A model generated the notes under the pieces. It ran no database searches and was not told the DNA's origin. It saw only the letters and a list, made by a program, of their open reading frames with translations. Positions 22,312-31,527 of a stretch of DNA of 64,000 nt are shown piece after piece. A program made the position numbers and the translations under genes. Numbering within the stretch: the first letter of the stretch is position 1; each line of letters opens with the position of its first letter. Source of the stretch: Alcanivorax jadensis T9 (lineage in GTDB: Bacteria; Pseudomonadota; Gammaproteobacteria; Pseudomonadales; Alcanivoracaceae); assembly GCF_000756655.1 (NCBI RefSeq), contig NZ_ARXU01000015.1, positions 1-64,000 of the forward strand, read 5' to 3'.

Positions 22312-23040
22312 ATGCCTCGTACTTTGACGCTGGCACTGGTCTTTATTGCCAGTCTGCTGGTCTTTTTGATTGTCAGCATGCCCGCTGCCGTGGTGGTGGA
22401 GCGAGTGCCCGCCGTGCGGCTGGGCGGCGCTGCGCTCACTCTGTCCGAACCTCGTGGCCGTTGGTGGCAGGGGCAGGCACGCTGGCGCTGGAAGCAACTG
22501 CAGGGCTCGCTGGACTGGACCCTGGACTGGCATGGCCTGGTGCCTGGCGCGCAACTGGCCTTGCGCAGTGATCAGGGCCAGCAGGCAAACCTGTCTGGCT
22601 GGGTCGGCGCAGACTGGGGTGACTGGCAGGTTGAGCAGGCGCGCTTGTCCCTGCCGGTGGCGTTGGTGGCGGAACATGTCCCCCAGGGCGGTGCCGATGG
22701 CCGCGTCGATGCGGTGCTGATGGCGCTGCAAATTGCCGATGATACTATCCAGCAACTACAGGGCACCCTGGATTACAGTGGTGGCCGGGTGACCTGGGGG
22801 AACAATGGCTCAGCCTTGGTGCCGGAATTACAAGGCCGTTTGAGCATGGAAGGTCCGGTGCCCACACTGCGGGTGGCTGATCCTGAGGGGGAGCGCCTGC
22901 TTCAGGCGCGAATCAGCGACGGTCGTTTCCATCTGGAAGTCATGCGCGCCTGGCCTTTGTTGCTGGGCGTCAGCCAGGGTGGCAGCCCGGATGATGTGGT
23001 ATTCCAGATGTCCCAGCCATTCTCGCTGACGCGGGGGTAG
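22312..23040 (+). CDS. gspN: Type II secretion system protein N
   Basis: A 242-residue protein with one N-terminal membrane helix (LALVFIASLLVFLIV) and a periplasmic beta-rich body. The early LSEPRGRWWQGQARWRW segment and position just before gspC and gspD fit GspN, an accessory inner-membrane protein of type II secretion. It starts eight bases after the ssb stop, so it may be read through from ssb. Sequence conservation in GspN is low, so part of the call rests on context. Confidence 0.75.
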   Translation: MPRTLTLALVFIASLLVFLIVSMPAAVVVERVPAVRLGGAALTLSEPRGRWWQGQARWRWKQLQGSLDWTLDWHGLVPGAQLALRSDQGQQANLSGWVGADWGDWQVEQARLSLPVALVAEHVPQGGADGRVDAVLMALQIADDTIQQLQGTLDYSGGRVTWGNNGSALVPELQGRLSMEGPVPTLRVADPEGERLLQARISDGRFHLEVMRAWPLLLGVSQGGSPDDVVFQMSQPFSLTRG

Positions 23041-23179
23041 CGACAGTCGGTACAGGTTTGCCTGGCTGGCTGGGCCGAGAACATGAAATAACTGTTCCGG
23101 TAACACTATATTGCAATAATTTGCCTTAAAATCCGGTATCTTCAGTCCGGCAATAACGATAAAGGAAGAGCGGACAGTT

Positions 23180-24040
23180 ATGTCGCAGTGGGCAGCGTGG
23201 GGTCAGTATCAGCAGTGGAGCAAGCCGGTGCGCTGGTTAGTTGCCGTTTTGCTGGTGATTGCTTTGGCCTTTGTGCTGGCCCAGACCTTCTGGCTGTTGT
23301 GGTACGGACCCAACGAGCCGATCCCCTCCAACAGCAAGACCCGCCTGCAGGTCGCTTCCGCCGGGCAGACTGTGAGCCTGAGCCAATCCCAGGTGGACAG
23401 CTGGCAATTGTTCGGAAGCTTCGAGCAGGTAGCCCCCCAGTCTGACAAGCCCACTGACGCTCCGGAAACCCGCCTGCGTCTGGAACTACTTGGCGTGTTC
23501 CAGACCGCTGATACCGAAAAAGCGTCCGCCATCATTGCCGAAAAGGGCAAGGAAGGTGAGTTGTACCGTATCGGCGACAGTATCCCCGGTAATGCCAGCC
23601 TGGAAGAGGTGTACCCGGACCGGGTGATCCTGCGCCGGGCTGGACGCCTGGAAACCCTGCGCTGGTCGGACAGCTCCCTGGGCGGGGTCAGTCAGGTGTC
23701 CCGGCAGCCAGCGGTGGAACGTGAGCCCCAGCAATCGCAGATTGCGGAAGGTAGCGAGGAAGACATGCAGCGTCAACGCAAGGCCATTATTGGTCAGTTG
23801 GGGTTGCAGCCGGTGGCTCAGGGGGATAACCAGGGCTATCAGTTGGGCAAGCGGGCCCCCAAGCAGTTGATCAGTCAGGTCGGCTTGCAAAGCAGTGATG
23901 TCATCCTCTCGGTCAACGGCCATTCGCTGGGGACGGAGGAAGGTGATATGGCTGCGTTGCGCTCATTCCAGGAAACCCGGCAGGCCAGTATTGTGGTACA
24001 GCGGGGTAATCAGCAATTCACCGTGAATTATCCGCCATAG
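23180..24040 (+). CDS. gspC: Type II secretion system protein C
   Basis: A 286-residue inner-membrane protein that links the inner platform to the GspD secretin. One TM segment spans about 19-40 (LVAVLLVIALAFVLAQTFWLLWYG). The homology region spans about 65-150 (WQLFGSF, TRLRLELLGVFQT, IGDSIPGNASLEEVYPDRVIL). A C-terminal PDZ-like domain carries LISQVGLQSSDVILSVNG. It overlaps the gspD region closely. Confidence 0.9.
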   Translation: MSQWAAWGQYQQWSKPVRWLVAVLLVIALAFVLAQTFWLLWYGPNEPIPSNSKTRLQVASAGQTVSLSQSQVDSWQLFGSFEQVAPQSDKPTDAPETRLRLELLGVFQTADTEKASAIIAEKGKEGELYRIGDSIPGNASLEEVYPDRVILRRAGRLETLRWSDSSLGGVSQVSRQPAVEREPQQSQIAEGSEEDMQRQRKAIIGQLGLQPVAQGDNQGYQLGKRAPKQLISQVGLQSSDVILSVNGHSLGTEEGDMAALRSFQETRQASIVVQRGNQQFTVNYPP

Positions 24041-24051
24041 TGAGTGGTTTT

Positions 24052-26112
24052 ATGATGTCCTTTTTCAAAGCCTCGGCACGTCGAACACTGATTGTGGTGC
24101 TGTTGTCGGTAATGGCTTTTTCCGCCCATGCCCAGGTTGCGGCCAGTGAAGACGGCAAGAGCTGGACGGTGAATATCCGCAATGCGGATATCCAGGCGTT
24201 TATTAGCCAGATTGCCGACATGACCGGCAAGAACTTCGTGGTCGACCCCCGCGTTCGTGCCCGGGACGTTACCGTCGTGTCCACCAAGGCGCTGTCTGCC
24301 GCAGAGGTCTACGAGCTGTTCCTTTCCGTGTTACAGGTGCATGGCTACGCGGCGGTGCCGTCCGGTGACATTATCAAGATCGTTCCCAACACCACCGCCA
24401 AGCAAAGCAACCTGCCGCTGGTAGGCAAGAATGAATCTGGAGGCGAAGCGTTGGTGACCCGGGTGATTCCGGTGGAAAACTCGCCAGTGGAAGAGCTGGT
24501 ACCGGTACTGCGTCCGCTGGTGCCCCAGTACGGCCACCTGGCCGCCGTGGGCTCGGCCAATGCCCTGATCATCAGTGATCACATGGACAATATTCGCCGT
24601 ATGGAAGCGATCATTGCCAGTCTGGACAATGCCGAGTCTGAGGACGTGCAGGTGATCAAGCTGGAGCATGCCTTTGCCGGCGACATGGTGAAAATGCTGG
24701 AAAGCCTGACGCCGCAGACCGGCGGCCGTCGCGGCAAGACCAAGGACGGGGGTGTGACGGTGGTAGCGGATGAACGCACCAACCGGCTGATCATCAAGGG
24801 TGACCGGATTACCCGCCAGCGCATGGCACAGATGATTGGCAACCTGGACACCCCTGCCAGTGCCACAGGCGGCGTGCAGGTGGTGCGCCTCAGTCATGGT
24901 GACGCGGAAGCGCTGGCCGAGCTGCTGAAGAATTTTGCCGAGGGCGCCTCGGCGGCCAAGCCGGGTGCAGATGGCAAGACCGCAGCGGCATCCATTACCG
25001 GTGACAAGGTTTCCATCCAGGCCGACAAGTCTCTCAACGCCTTGGTGATCCGCGCAGAGCCGGCGATGATGAAGGAAATTATGTCGGTGATCAGCCAGCT
25101 GGATGTGCGCCGGGCGCAGATTCTTATCGAGGCTGCCATCGTGGAAGTGTCCGGTGATACCGGCAAGGCACTGGGCTTTCAGTATGTGGGCGGCAGTGAC
25201 GAAAGCGGCGTCGGCGCCATCAACTTCGGTAACGCGGGGCTTACCATTAACTCCATCGTTCAGGCCTTGGCTACCGATGATCCGTCAGGCCTGGCCCTGG
25301 GCGACGGCATTACCATGGGTTTCGGGGAGCAGGACTCCAACGGGGATCTGAAGTGGGGGGCGCTGATCCAGGCACTGTCCACGTCCACCGACGTAAATCT
25401 GCTTTCCACCCCCAGCATTCTTACTCTGGATAACCAGGAAGCCTCCATCGTGGTGGGGGAGAACGTGCCCTTCATTACCGGCACCAGTACCAGTACCGGC
25501 TCCGGCGTGTCCAATCCGTTCCAGACCATTCAGCGTGAAGATGTGGGCCTGAGTCTTAAGGTGACTCCCCATGTGGCAGGGCTCTCCACCATCCGCCTGG
25601 AATTGGAGCAGGAAAATTCCCAGGTGAAGGATTCTGTCGGTGAAGCCGCGGACATCGTTACCACCACTCGCAAGCTGGAAAGTACGGTGCTGGCGGACGA
25701 TGGCGAGACCATTGCCCTGGGCGGCCTGATTCGCGACAACATCACCAAGACGGTACGTAAAGTGCCGATCCTGGGTGACATCCCGCTGCTGGGTATCCTG
25801 TTCCGCTCGACCAGTAACTCGCGAGAGAAGAGTAACCTGATGGTCTTTCTGCGGCCCACTATCCTGCCGGATAACGAACGGCTGCTGAGCATGACCCGGC
25901 AGAAATATATGGGTATTACTGCCTTGCAGTTCGAGCTGAATCGAAAGGGGGAGCTGGAGCAGGTAGTGCGCAACCCGCTGCCGGTGAGTCTTGAGAAAGT
26001 ATTCCAGGGCCGCAGTAGCGCATCAGTGGAATACCGTGATGCCTATGAAGCCGAGCAAAACGATTCCCCGAAGAACGTTGAGGTTGAGGATGCTGACAGC
26101 GAGGAGGAATAA
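24052..26112 (+). CDS. gspD: Type II secretion secretin
   Basis: A 686-residue outer-membrane secretin. A signal peptide (about 1-30, ending SAHAQ) is followed by N0-N3 domains and the secretin core with VPFITGTSTSTGSG and VPILGDIPLLGILFRS. Candidate starts are GTG 24040, ATG 24052 and ATG 24055; I prefer 24052 because it gives a compact signal peptide. A strong terminator follows, so the E-M genes of the system must lie elsewhere. Confidence 0.94.
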   Translation: MMSFFKASARRTLIVVLLSVMAFSAHAQVAASEDGKSWTVNIRNADIQAFISQIADMTGKNFVVDPRVRARDVTVVSTKALSAAEVYELFLSVLQVHGYAAVPSGDIIKIVPNTTAKQSNLPLVGKNESGGEALVTRVIPVENSPVEELVPVLRPLVPQYGHLAAVGSANALIISDHMDNIRRMEAIIASLDNAESEDVQVIKLEHAFAGDMVKMLESLTPQTGGRRGKTKDGGVTVVADERTNRLIIKGDRITRQRMAQMIGNLDTPASATGGVQVVRLSHGDAEALAELLKNFAEGASAAKPGADGKTAAASITGDKVSIQADKSLNALVIRAEPAMMKEIMSVISQLDVRRAQILIEAAIVEVSGDTGKALGFQYVGGSDESGVGAINFGNAGLTINSIVQALATDDPSGLALGDGITMGFGEQDSNGDLKWGALIQALSTSTDVNLLSTPSILTLDNQEASIVVGENVPFITGTSTSTGSGVSNPFQTIQREDVGLSLKVTPHVAGLSTIRLELEQENSQVKDSVGEAADIVTTTRKLESTVLADDGETIALGGLIRDNITKTVRKVPILGDIPLLGILFRSTSNSREKSNLMVFLRPTILPDNERLLSMTRQKYMGITALQFELNRKGELEQVVRNPLPVSLEKVFQGRSSASVEYRDAYEAEQNDSPKNVEVEDADSEEE

Positions 26113-26130
26113 TTCCCTCACCGCTAACAA

Positions 26131-26173
26131 GTCATAAAAAAACGCGCCTGTCATGGCGCGTTTTTTTTATGAC
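26131..26173 (+). terminator. Terminator after gspD
   Basis: CGCGCC/GGCGCG with a TGTCAT loop, flanked by A7 and T8 and an outer GTCAT/ATGAC pair. It is a strong bidirectional Rho-independent terminator between gspD and the convergent lipoprotein gene. Confidence 0.93.
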
Positions 26174-26223
26174 TGTTTATCGACAGCCAGTCGTTTGCGC
26201 GGCGCCATGTTTCGGGGGGCTGC

Positions 26224-27234
26224 CTAGTCGTCTTGCAGGTTGCGTAAGTTAGCCAGCACCCGCCGGCTGCGCTCCAGCTTCTTGTTCAGCTCTTCATTGT
26301 CCGGGTAGAGGGGGGCTACCTGCTTCCAGATCCGATAGGCTTCGCGGTATTGGCCGCGGGCGTACAGGGCCTCGCCAGTATTCATCTCTTCGCTAAAACG
26401 GCGTCGCGCCCATTGCTCCAGGCGCTCTCGATGGTCAACCAGAACCGGATTGTTCTGATGCTGTTTGAGGAAGTGGCGGGCGGCCAGCAAGGATTCCAGC
26501 TGACCATTTCGCTGGTAACGAGCCATCAGTTGTTCCGCTTCTGTGAGCAGGCCGCGATTGTGCCGGGCCCGGGCCCGCTGGCTGGCGTCATTGAGAATCT
26601 GTTGTGCTTTGGCCAGTTGCGCAGACGGAGGCTGATCCGGTGCCAGTCGGTGAGCTGCACTCAGCAGGTCGCGCGCTAGCAGCCATTGCTGACGCTGGGC
26701 AAAGTACTCCCCCAGCCGGGTCAGATCCTCAACCACCACAAAGCGCTCGTTCGCCAGTTGTTGTCGTTCCTGTTTGGCGCGGGGCAGGTGAAAGCCGCTT
26801 AATTTGTCTGTCAGGCCGGTACTTTCCTGTAGGGCCAGAGCCTGGGCCCGGCGCCGTTCAGCCAGTAGTTGGTTGAACTGATATTCTTCCAGGCTGGTCA
26901 GGGCAGTAAGCAGTTCGTCCAGGGCAGAGGGGTCCACTACCTTGTCGCGATGGGCCTCAATAAGGGTATGGGCCTGTTGCCAGCGCTGTTTACGGCTCAT
27001 CGCCTCGGCTTCAAGAATCAGGCGCTGACGGTACTGGTCGCTGGCCAGAATGATGCCCGGGTACTGCTCTTGCAGCAGGGCATACTGGTCGTGATCCGGG
27101 TGTGTATCTTCAATGATGGCCGCTGCGCTGGCGTAATTATCTTCCGCCAGGGCCTCGCTGACCCGCCGTTCCGGGTCGCCGAGGGTGGCGCAGCCGCCGA
27201 GCAGGGCTGCCATTACCAGGCTGGCCTTACGCAC
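26224..27234 (-). CDS. TPR-like lipoprotein paired with a nucleotide cyclase
   Basis: A 336-residue lipoprotein (signal peptide ending LLGGC). The body is almost all helical, with TPR-like repeats clearest at the end (ALYARGQYREAYRIWKQVAPLYPDNEEL). It starts with GTG 27234 inside the last codons of the upstream cyclase gene (8-base overlap), so the two are translationally coupled. A periplasmic scaffold or regulator for the cyclase is an inference. No enzymatic motif is seen. Confidence 0.7.
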   Translation of the reverse strand: MRKASLVMAALLGGCATLGDPERRVSEALAEDNYASAAAIIEDTHPDHDQYALLQEQYPGIILASDQYRQRLILEAEAMSRKQRWQQAHTLIEAHRDKVVDPSALDELLTALTSLEEYQFNQLLAERRRAQALALQESTGLTDKLSGFHLPRAKQERQQLANERFVVVEDLTRLGEYFAQRQQWLLARDLLSAAHRLAPDQPPSAQLAKAQQILNDASQRARARHNRGLLTEAEQLMARYQRNGQLESLLAARHFLKQHQNNPVLVDHRERLEQWARRRFSEEMNTGEALYARGQYREAYRIWKQVAPLYPDNEELNKKLERSRRVLANLRNLQDD

Positions 27235-28714
27235 GTTGCGACTCCGTATTCAGTTTTGCCAGGAACTGGGCGATGCGCTGTTCCATCAGGGTTTCTGACA
27301 GGGCGTGCACGCCATCAATGCGGAACGTGCCCACCGGTTCGGCCTTGCCGCGGATGCGCATGGCGCCGTATTCGGTGGCGCGTACCCGTGACGCGATGTT
27401 GGGGTTGGCCAGCAGTGGCGAGGCAGCAATGATCTCATTGCCGCCGGCCATGTTGGACAGGCGCGAGGCCAGGTTGACGGTATCTCCGACCACGGTGTAC
27501 TGCATGCGCTCACGGGAGCCCAGGTTGCCGGCCAGCATGGCTCCGGAATTGATACCGATACGGAATTCCACCGTGGTATGGCCCTGGGCGCGACGCTGCT
27601 CGTTCAGTCGTTCTACCATTCGCTGGATCATGACCGCGCAGCACAGCCCATGGAACAGGTGCTCGTCATCCTTCTCGGGCACTCCGAAGACAATCATGGC
27701 GCAGTCGCCCATGTACTTGTCGATGGTGCCACGGTAGAAGGTGGTGGCGGTGGTGATGGCATCGAAATAGACATTGAGTATGTCGGCAATGGCATCCGGG
27801 GGCAGGGTCTCTGACAGCCGGGTGAAGCCGACAATATCGGCAAACACCACGGTGGCATGGACATCGCGGCCACCCAGCTGCACCTGGTCCAGGTCTGCCA
27901 TCATGTTGTGTGCCACAGACGGGCTGACAAAACGCTTCAGTACCTGCTCCACCTGATCTTTTTCCAGCATGCCGTGGGCCATGGTGTTGTAGGCCTCGAT
28001 GAGGCCGCCGATTTCGTCATTGCGGCGATCCTGGATCCGGTAATTCAGATCGCCACGACGCATGGCGCTGGTGGCCGCCAGTAGATCGTGAATAGGACGG
28101 GCCAGCCGCCGGCTGATCAGGAAAGAGGCGATGATGGCGATCACGCTCATGATCAGCGTGGCATTAATCATGGTGCCCTGTACTGACTCCCGGGCGGCCA
28201 TGATCGGACGGTCGGACAGGGAAATGGCGGTGTAACCGGCGACGGTGTCGCTCACATCCACGGCAGCGTAGTAAGTGGTGATGGGTTCACCCTGCAGCTC
28301 CCAGTGCTTGATCTGTTCCTGAAGCGGGTTGGCGGCCAGAGGTAATATGCCGGCCTTGTCGACCAGGTTGCCACTGCGGTCGAATAAGGCAGCGCCGTGC
28401 ACGCTGTCGCTGCGGGTCAGGTTATTGAGCTGGACCTTGAGCAGGAAGGTGTCATCGGCCAGCAGGGGTTCGCGCACGGTATTGGCCAGTTGCAGGGCAA
28501 TGGCTTCACCGAAGGTGTCTGCCTGATCGCGCATGCGGTCCAGTTGATTGTTGAGCAGCAGGGAACCGAGAATGGTCATGCCGCACAGAATCAGCAGGGA
28601 AATAGACAAGCCCAGCTTCCAGGCCACCGGGAAGTATTCCGGCACATAGGGAGCCAGCCACTCGCCAATGCGGCTGGGCTTCGTGGGGCGGGCTTGTCCT
28701 TGCGGCTCGGTCAC
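27227..28714 (-). CDS. Membrane-bound class III adenylate/guanylate cyclase
   Basis: A 495-residue receptor-type cyclase. TM1 spans about 32-54, a periplasmic sensor region 55-182, TM2 183-201, HAMP 202-258 and the cyclase domain about 285-470. The metal-binding Asp293 (FADIVGFT) and Asp337 (GDCAMIVFG) are present, as are Lys333 (IDKYMGD) and the YTVVGDTVNLASRL motif with Asn and Arg for catalysis, so the enzyme should be active. Lys plus Thr at the base-recognition sites favours ATP. It starts at GTG 28714 behind AGGGAA. It is coupled to the lipoprotein gene. Confidence 0.9.
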   Translation of the reverse strand: MTEPQGQARPTKPSRIGEWLAPYVPEYFPVAWKLGLSISLLILCGMTILGSLLLNNQLDRMRDQADTFGEAIALQLANTVREPLLADDTFLLKVQLNNLTRSDSVHGAALFDRSGNLVDKAGILPLAANPLQEQIKHWELQGEPITTYYAAVDVSDTVAGYTAISLSDRPIMAARESVQGTMINATLIMSVIAIIASFLISRRLARPIHDLLAATSAMRRGDLNYRIQDRRNDEIGGLIEAYNTMAHGMLEKDQVEQVLKRFVSPSVAHNMMADLDQVQLGGRDVHATVVFADIVGFTRLSETLPPDAIADILNVYFDAITTATTFYRGTIDKYMGDCAMIVFGVPEKDDEHLFHGLCCAVMIQRMVERLNEQRRAQGHTTVEFRIGINSGAMLAGNLGSRERMQYTVVGDTVNLASRLSNMAGGNEIIAASPLLANPNIASRVRATEYGAMRIRGKAEPVGTFRIDGVHALSETLMEQRIAQFLAKLNTESQRA

Positions 28715-28990
28715 GATGCTTCCCTGTTTGAGTCGTAACGGTCACTTTGCGCGCTTGTCAGCGGCGGGTCATGCTGTCAGATTCACAGGTCAATCCGGGC
28801 AATCTTGGTGGGCCCGGAGTGGCGCTGCCTCGGCTAGGACCGCCGATACGGCGCAGAGTTCTTGTTGGTTTTACACCTGCGCCGACATCACAACAATGAG
28901 CAGACGAATATGCTAACAATAGCACTTTCGTCGTGTCGGGTAAGTAGTTGTCTACGGAGACCGGCTGAATCGGAATCGGGAAGAGTGAGT
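28715..28990. promoter_or_regulatory. Divergent intergenic region
   Basis: 276 bases between the cyclase (minus) and the hydrolase (plus). It must hold promoters for both. A 7-bp inverted repeat GGCGCAG/CTGCGCC is visible around 28852-28892. No clear sigma-70 promoter or known operator was recognised. Confidence 0.35.
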
Positions 28991-29956
28991 ATGGCATTTA
29001 TGCGTGAGCGGCAGCTGGCTGCCAATGGTCTGGATTTTTTCGTGGCGGAGGCCGGGGAACCGGGAAACCCTCTGGTGTTGTGTCTGCATGGCTTTCCGGA
29101 ATGTTGGGCCTCCTGGCGCTACCAGTTGCCGGTACTGGCCCAGTCCGGTTACCACGCGGTGGCGCCGGATCTGCGCGGTTATGGTTATACCGGTGGCCCG
29201 GCGGAGGTGGATGCCTACCGGCAAAGCGTGCTGGCGGAGGACGTGGTCGCCCTGATCAGGGCGCTCGGCCATGAGTCGGCCATCCTGATTGGCCACGACT
29301 GGGGGTGTGCGCTGACCTGGCAGGTGGCGCGCCGCTATCCAGAAATGATTCGTGCGGTGGTGGGCATGTCGGTCCCCTATGGCGGGCCGGCCCCGGAGGC
29401 CCCCACCGTGTCCATGCAGCGGCTGTTCGAGGACCGCTTCTTCTACATGCTCTACTTCCAGCAGCCGCAATTGCCGGAGCAGGAGCTGGAAGCGGATGTA
29501 CCCATCAGTCTGCGCAAGATCTTCCACAGCCTGTCAGCGGATGGCATCGCTGATTTCCGGGCACACCCGGATGACACTGGTTTCCTGCAATCCATGTCTA
29601 CCCCTGCCGAGCAGCCGCGCTGGATGCGTGAAGAGGATCTGGCCTATTACGTGGAACGTTTCCAGCACAGCGGCTTTACCGGGCCGATCAATTGGTATCG
29701 GGCCATGGATGCGTCCTGGGAAGAAAGCCGTGACGACGATAACTGGCAGCTTCCCATGCCCACGCTGTTTATCGGTGGCATGCAGGACCCGGTGATCGTG
29801 TTTGGTCAAAAAGCCCTGCAGCGGATGCCCGACTATATTCCGGATCTGCGCACGGTGATGCTGGACCAGTGTGGGCACTGGATCCAGATGGAGCAGGCCG
29901 CCGAGGTTAACCGTGAAATGATCGCATTCCTGGAGGGAGTGGATGGCAAAGGCTGA
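28991..29956 (+). CDS. Alpha/beta hydrolase, epoxide hydrolase-like
   Basis: A 321-residue alpha/beta hydrolase close to soluble epoxide hydrolases. HGFPE supplies the oxyanion hole, GHDWG contains the nucleophilic aspartate, the acid is in GGMQDPV, and CGHWIQMEQ gives the catalytic histidine. A cap region with tyrosines lies between. A haloalkane dehalogenase would be the main alternative, but the HGFPE and GHDWG context favours epoxide hydrolase. ATG 28991 gives a compact N-terminus. Its end overlaps the MazG-like gene by 14 bases. Confidence 0.85.
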   Translation: MAFMRERQLAANGLDFFVAEAGEPGNPLVLCLHGFPECWASWRYQLPVLAQSGYHAVAPDLRGYGYTGGPAEVDAYRQSVLAEDVVALIRALGHESAILIGHDWGCALTWQVARRYPEMIRAVVGMSVPYGGPAPEAPTVSMQRLFEDRFFYMLYFQQPQLPEQELEADVPISLRKIFHSLSADGIADFRAHPDDTGFLQSMSTPAEQPRWMREEDLAYYVERFQHSGFTGPINWYRAMDASWEESRDDDNWQLPMPTLFIGGMQDPVIVFGQKALQRMPDYIPDLRTVMLDQCGHWIQMEQAAEVNREMIAFLEGVDGKG

Positions 29957-30437
29957 GCAACCCAGCAATTTTCACCGGGTGGCCGAATTTCATCGCGCTT
30001 TTTCCCTGCCGGTGGAACCGCAGCCGGTGGTGCCGGACGATGCCACCATTCGTTTGCGTCTGGCCCTGCTGCTAGAAGAGTTTCATGAACTGGCCGAAGC
30101 TACCTGCCAGCAGCCCGATGCGGATCAACAGACCTTTCTGGATACTCTGGCGACGGCCAGGGAACAACTGGCTTCGCTCAAGTCATTTCGCGTGGATATG
30201 GTAGAGGTGGCCGATGCGCTGACCGATATCAATTATGTGACCTATGGTGCCGGGCATACCTTTGGCATAGACCTGAATGCCACCTGCGAGGAAGTGCATC
30301 GCAGCAATATGAGCAAGCTGGGCGCTGACGGCAAACCGGTGAAGGATGCTCGTGGCAAGGTCCTCAAGGGGCCAGCCTACTCGCCGCCGGCGTTGGCTCC
30401 GGTGCTGGCCCGTCAGAGCGGTAATGACCCGGAATAA
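29943..30437 (+). CDS. MazG-like nucleotide pyrophosphohydrolase
   Basis: A 164-residue all-alpha NTP pyrophosphatase-like protein. The metal-binding motifs are LLEEFHELAEA and VEVADALTDINYVTYG. The HRSNMSKLGADGKPV and KGPAYSPP ending is typical of this MazG/PRA-PH branch. It probably cleaves non-canonical or damaged nucleotides. It is translationally coupled to the hydrolase. Confidence 0.83.
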   Translation: MAKAEQPSNFHRVAEFHRAFSLPVEPQPVVPDDATIRLRLALLLEEFHELAEATCQQPDADQQTFLDTLATAREQLASLKSFRVDMVEVADALTDINYVTYGAGHTFGIDLNATCEEVHRSNMSKLGADGKPVKDARGKVLKGPAYSPPALAPVLARQSGNDPE

Positions 30438-30526
30438 TGAGTGAGGCTCGTTTTGCCCTGTGGGTTTGCGTTGCCAGCCACTTTCCGGCGAGTCGTTGGA
30501 GCGTTTTCAGCAGCGAACGGCTCAGA

Positions 30527-31504
30527 CTAGATCTGCAGAGCCATCCCCGCAGGCAATCGGTCCGTCAGAATTTCAAACGCCCCGCCATGGGCGCTGTGCA
30601 GCATCCGTTCCGGTTGCCCGCGCCGGGACAGGCTAACGGTGACGCTGGCCAGTTTGCTGTTCAGACAGATCTTGTTGCCGCCGGGCGGGTTGTAATAGGT
30701 CAGGGCAGCTACCCTGTCTGCCACCGTGGTCATGTTGATGCTTAAGCGAGCATCGCCGTTACCGGTCTGCAGGGCCCACTGGAAAGGGCGGTAGTCCGCG
30801 TTAGCGCGCAGGGCACGGGACAGGCTGTTGAACAGCAGGGTTTCCCCGTCCAGTCGCAGGGCCGCAATGGACAGTTGTGGGCTGTACAGCGGCCCCACCT
30901 TCACCTGGGCGGTGGCGCATTCGAGAAAGGCGTCCGGCGCATTGTCGAAGCCCACCACCTGGCCCCAGGCATAGCGGTCGGTATGCTGGCTTCCCCAGTT
31001 ATGGTTTTCGCTCCCTGGCCATTGGTCCAGCACGATGGTTTCCCCATTCAGCGTCAGGGTGCCACTGAGGCGGATATGGGGACGGCTGACCAGGGATTTG
31101 GCCTTGGGCAGGGGGCGCAGGTAGAAGCTCTCAGGCAGAAACAGCAGTGGGGATTCCCCGTCATCGTAGTGCAGATCCCAGCTCAGTTGTTCGCTGTCCC
31201 GGCGCAGTTGCCCCTGCAGGGCACCTGGCTGCAGATGGTTATCGTCGGCGTCCACCTGCATCTGTGAGGTGCTGAAACGGCAGCTTTCCAGGGGGAGCTC
31301 TTCCTTGAACGCGTGGGTGCATTGCCGGGCACCATCACTCCATACCGCCCACACTTCGCCGAGGGCAGGGCGCCGGTCCCGGGCGCGGAACAGGGTATAG
31401 CGAATCCAGATGGCCTGGGGTTTATGCGGGTGGTTGGCGCGCACAAACCAGGATTCGTAGTGGCCGCCTTTGGCGGGTGCCTGCAGGCCGTAGTAGGGAA
31501 TCAT
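30527..31504 (-). CDS. Hypothetical protein of the GMC oxidoreductase operon
   Basis: A 325-residue protein rich in beta-strand and tryptophan (HYESWFVRANHP, GSENHNWGSQHTDRYAWGQV). The pattern is reminiscent of lipocalin-like AttH/CrtC-type proteins that bind or act on hydrophobic substrates, but I cannot assign a family firmly. No signal peptide is seen. AGGAG lies before ATG 31504. It is the third gene of a minus-strand unit with the small protein and the GMC oxidoreductase, suggesting a joint role in lipid or sterol-like oxidation. Confidence 0.6.
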   Translation of the reverse strand: MIPYYGLQAPAKGGHYESWFVRANHPHKPQAIWIRYTLFRARDRRPALGEVWAVWSDGARQCTHAFKEELPLESCRFSTSQMQVDADDNHLQPGALQGQLRRDSEQLSWDLHYDDGESPLLFLPESFYLRPLPKAKSLVSRPHIRLSGTLTLNGETIVLDQWPGSENHNWGSQHTDRYAWGQVVGFDNAPDAFLECATAQVKVGPLYSPQLSIAALRLDGETLLFNSLSRALRANADYRPFQWALQTGNGDARLSINMTTVADRVAALTYYNPPGGNKICLNSKLASVTVSLSRRGQPERMLHSAHGGAFEILTDRLPAGMALQI

Positions 31505-31527
31505 GCGTGGCTCCTGGGTCTGGCCGA

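Noticed and set aside
28862..28990. Upstream extension of the epoxide-hydrolase-like ORF
   Set aside because: Composition is not coding-like and the family N-terminus fits ATG 28991.
30437..30745. 102-codon plus ORF after the MazG-like gene
   Set aside because: Mostly antisense to the 30527-31504 gene, and no domain seen.
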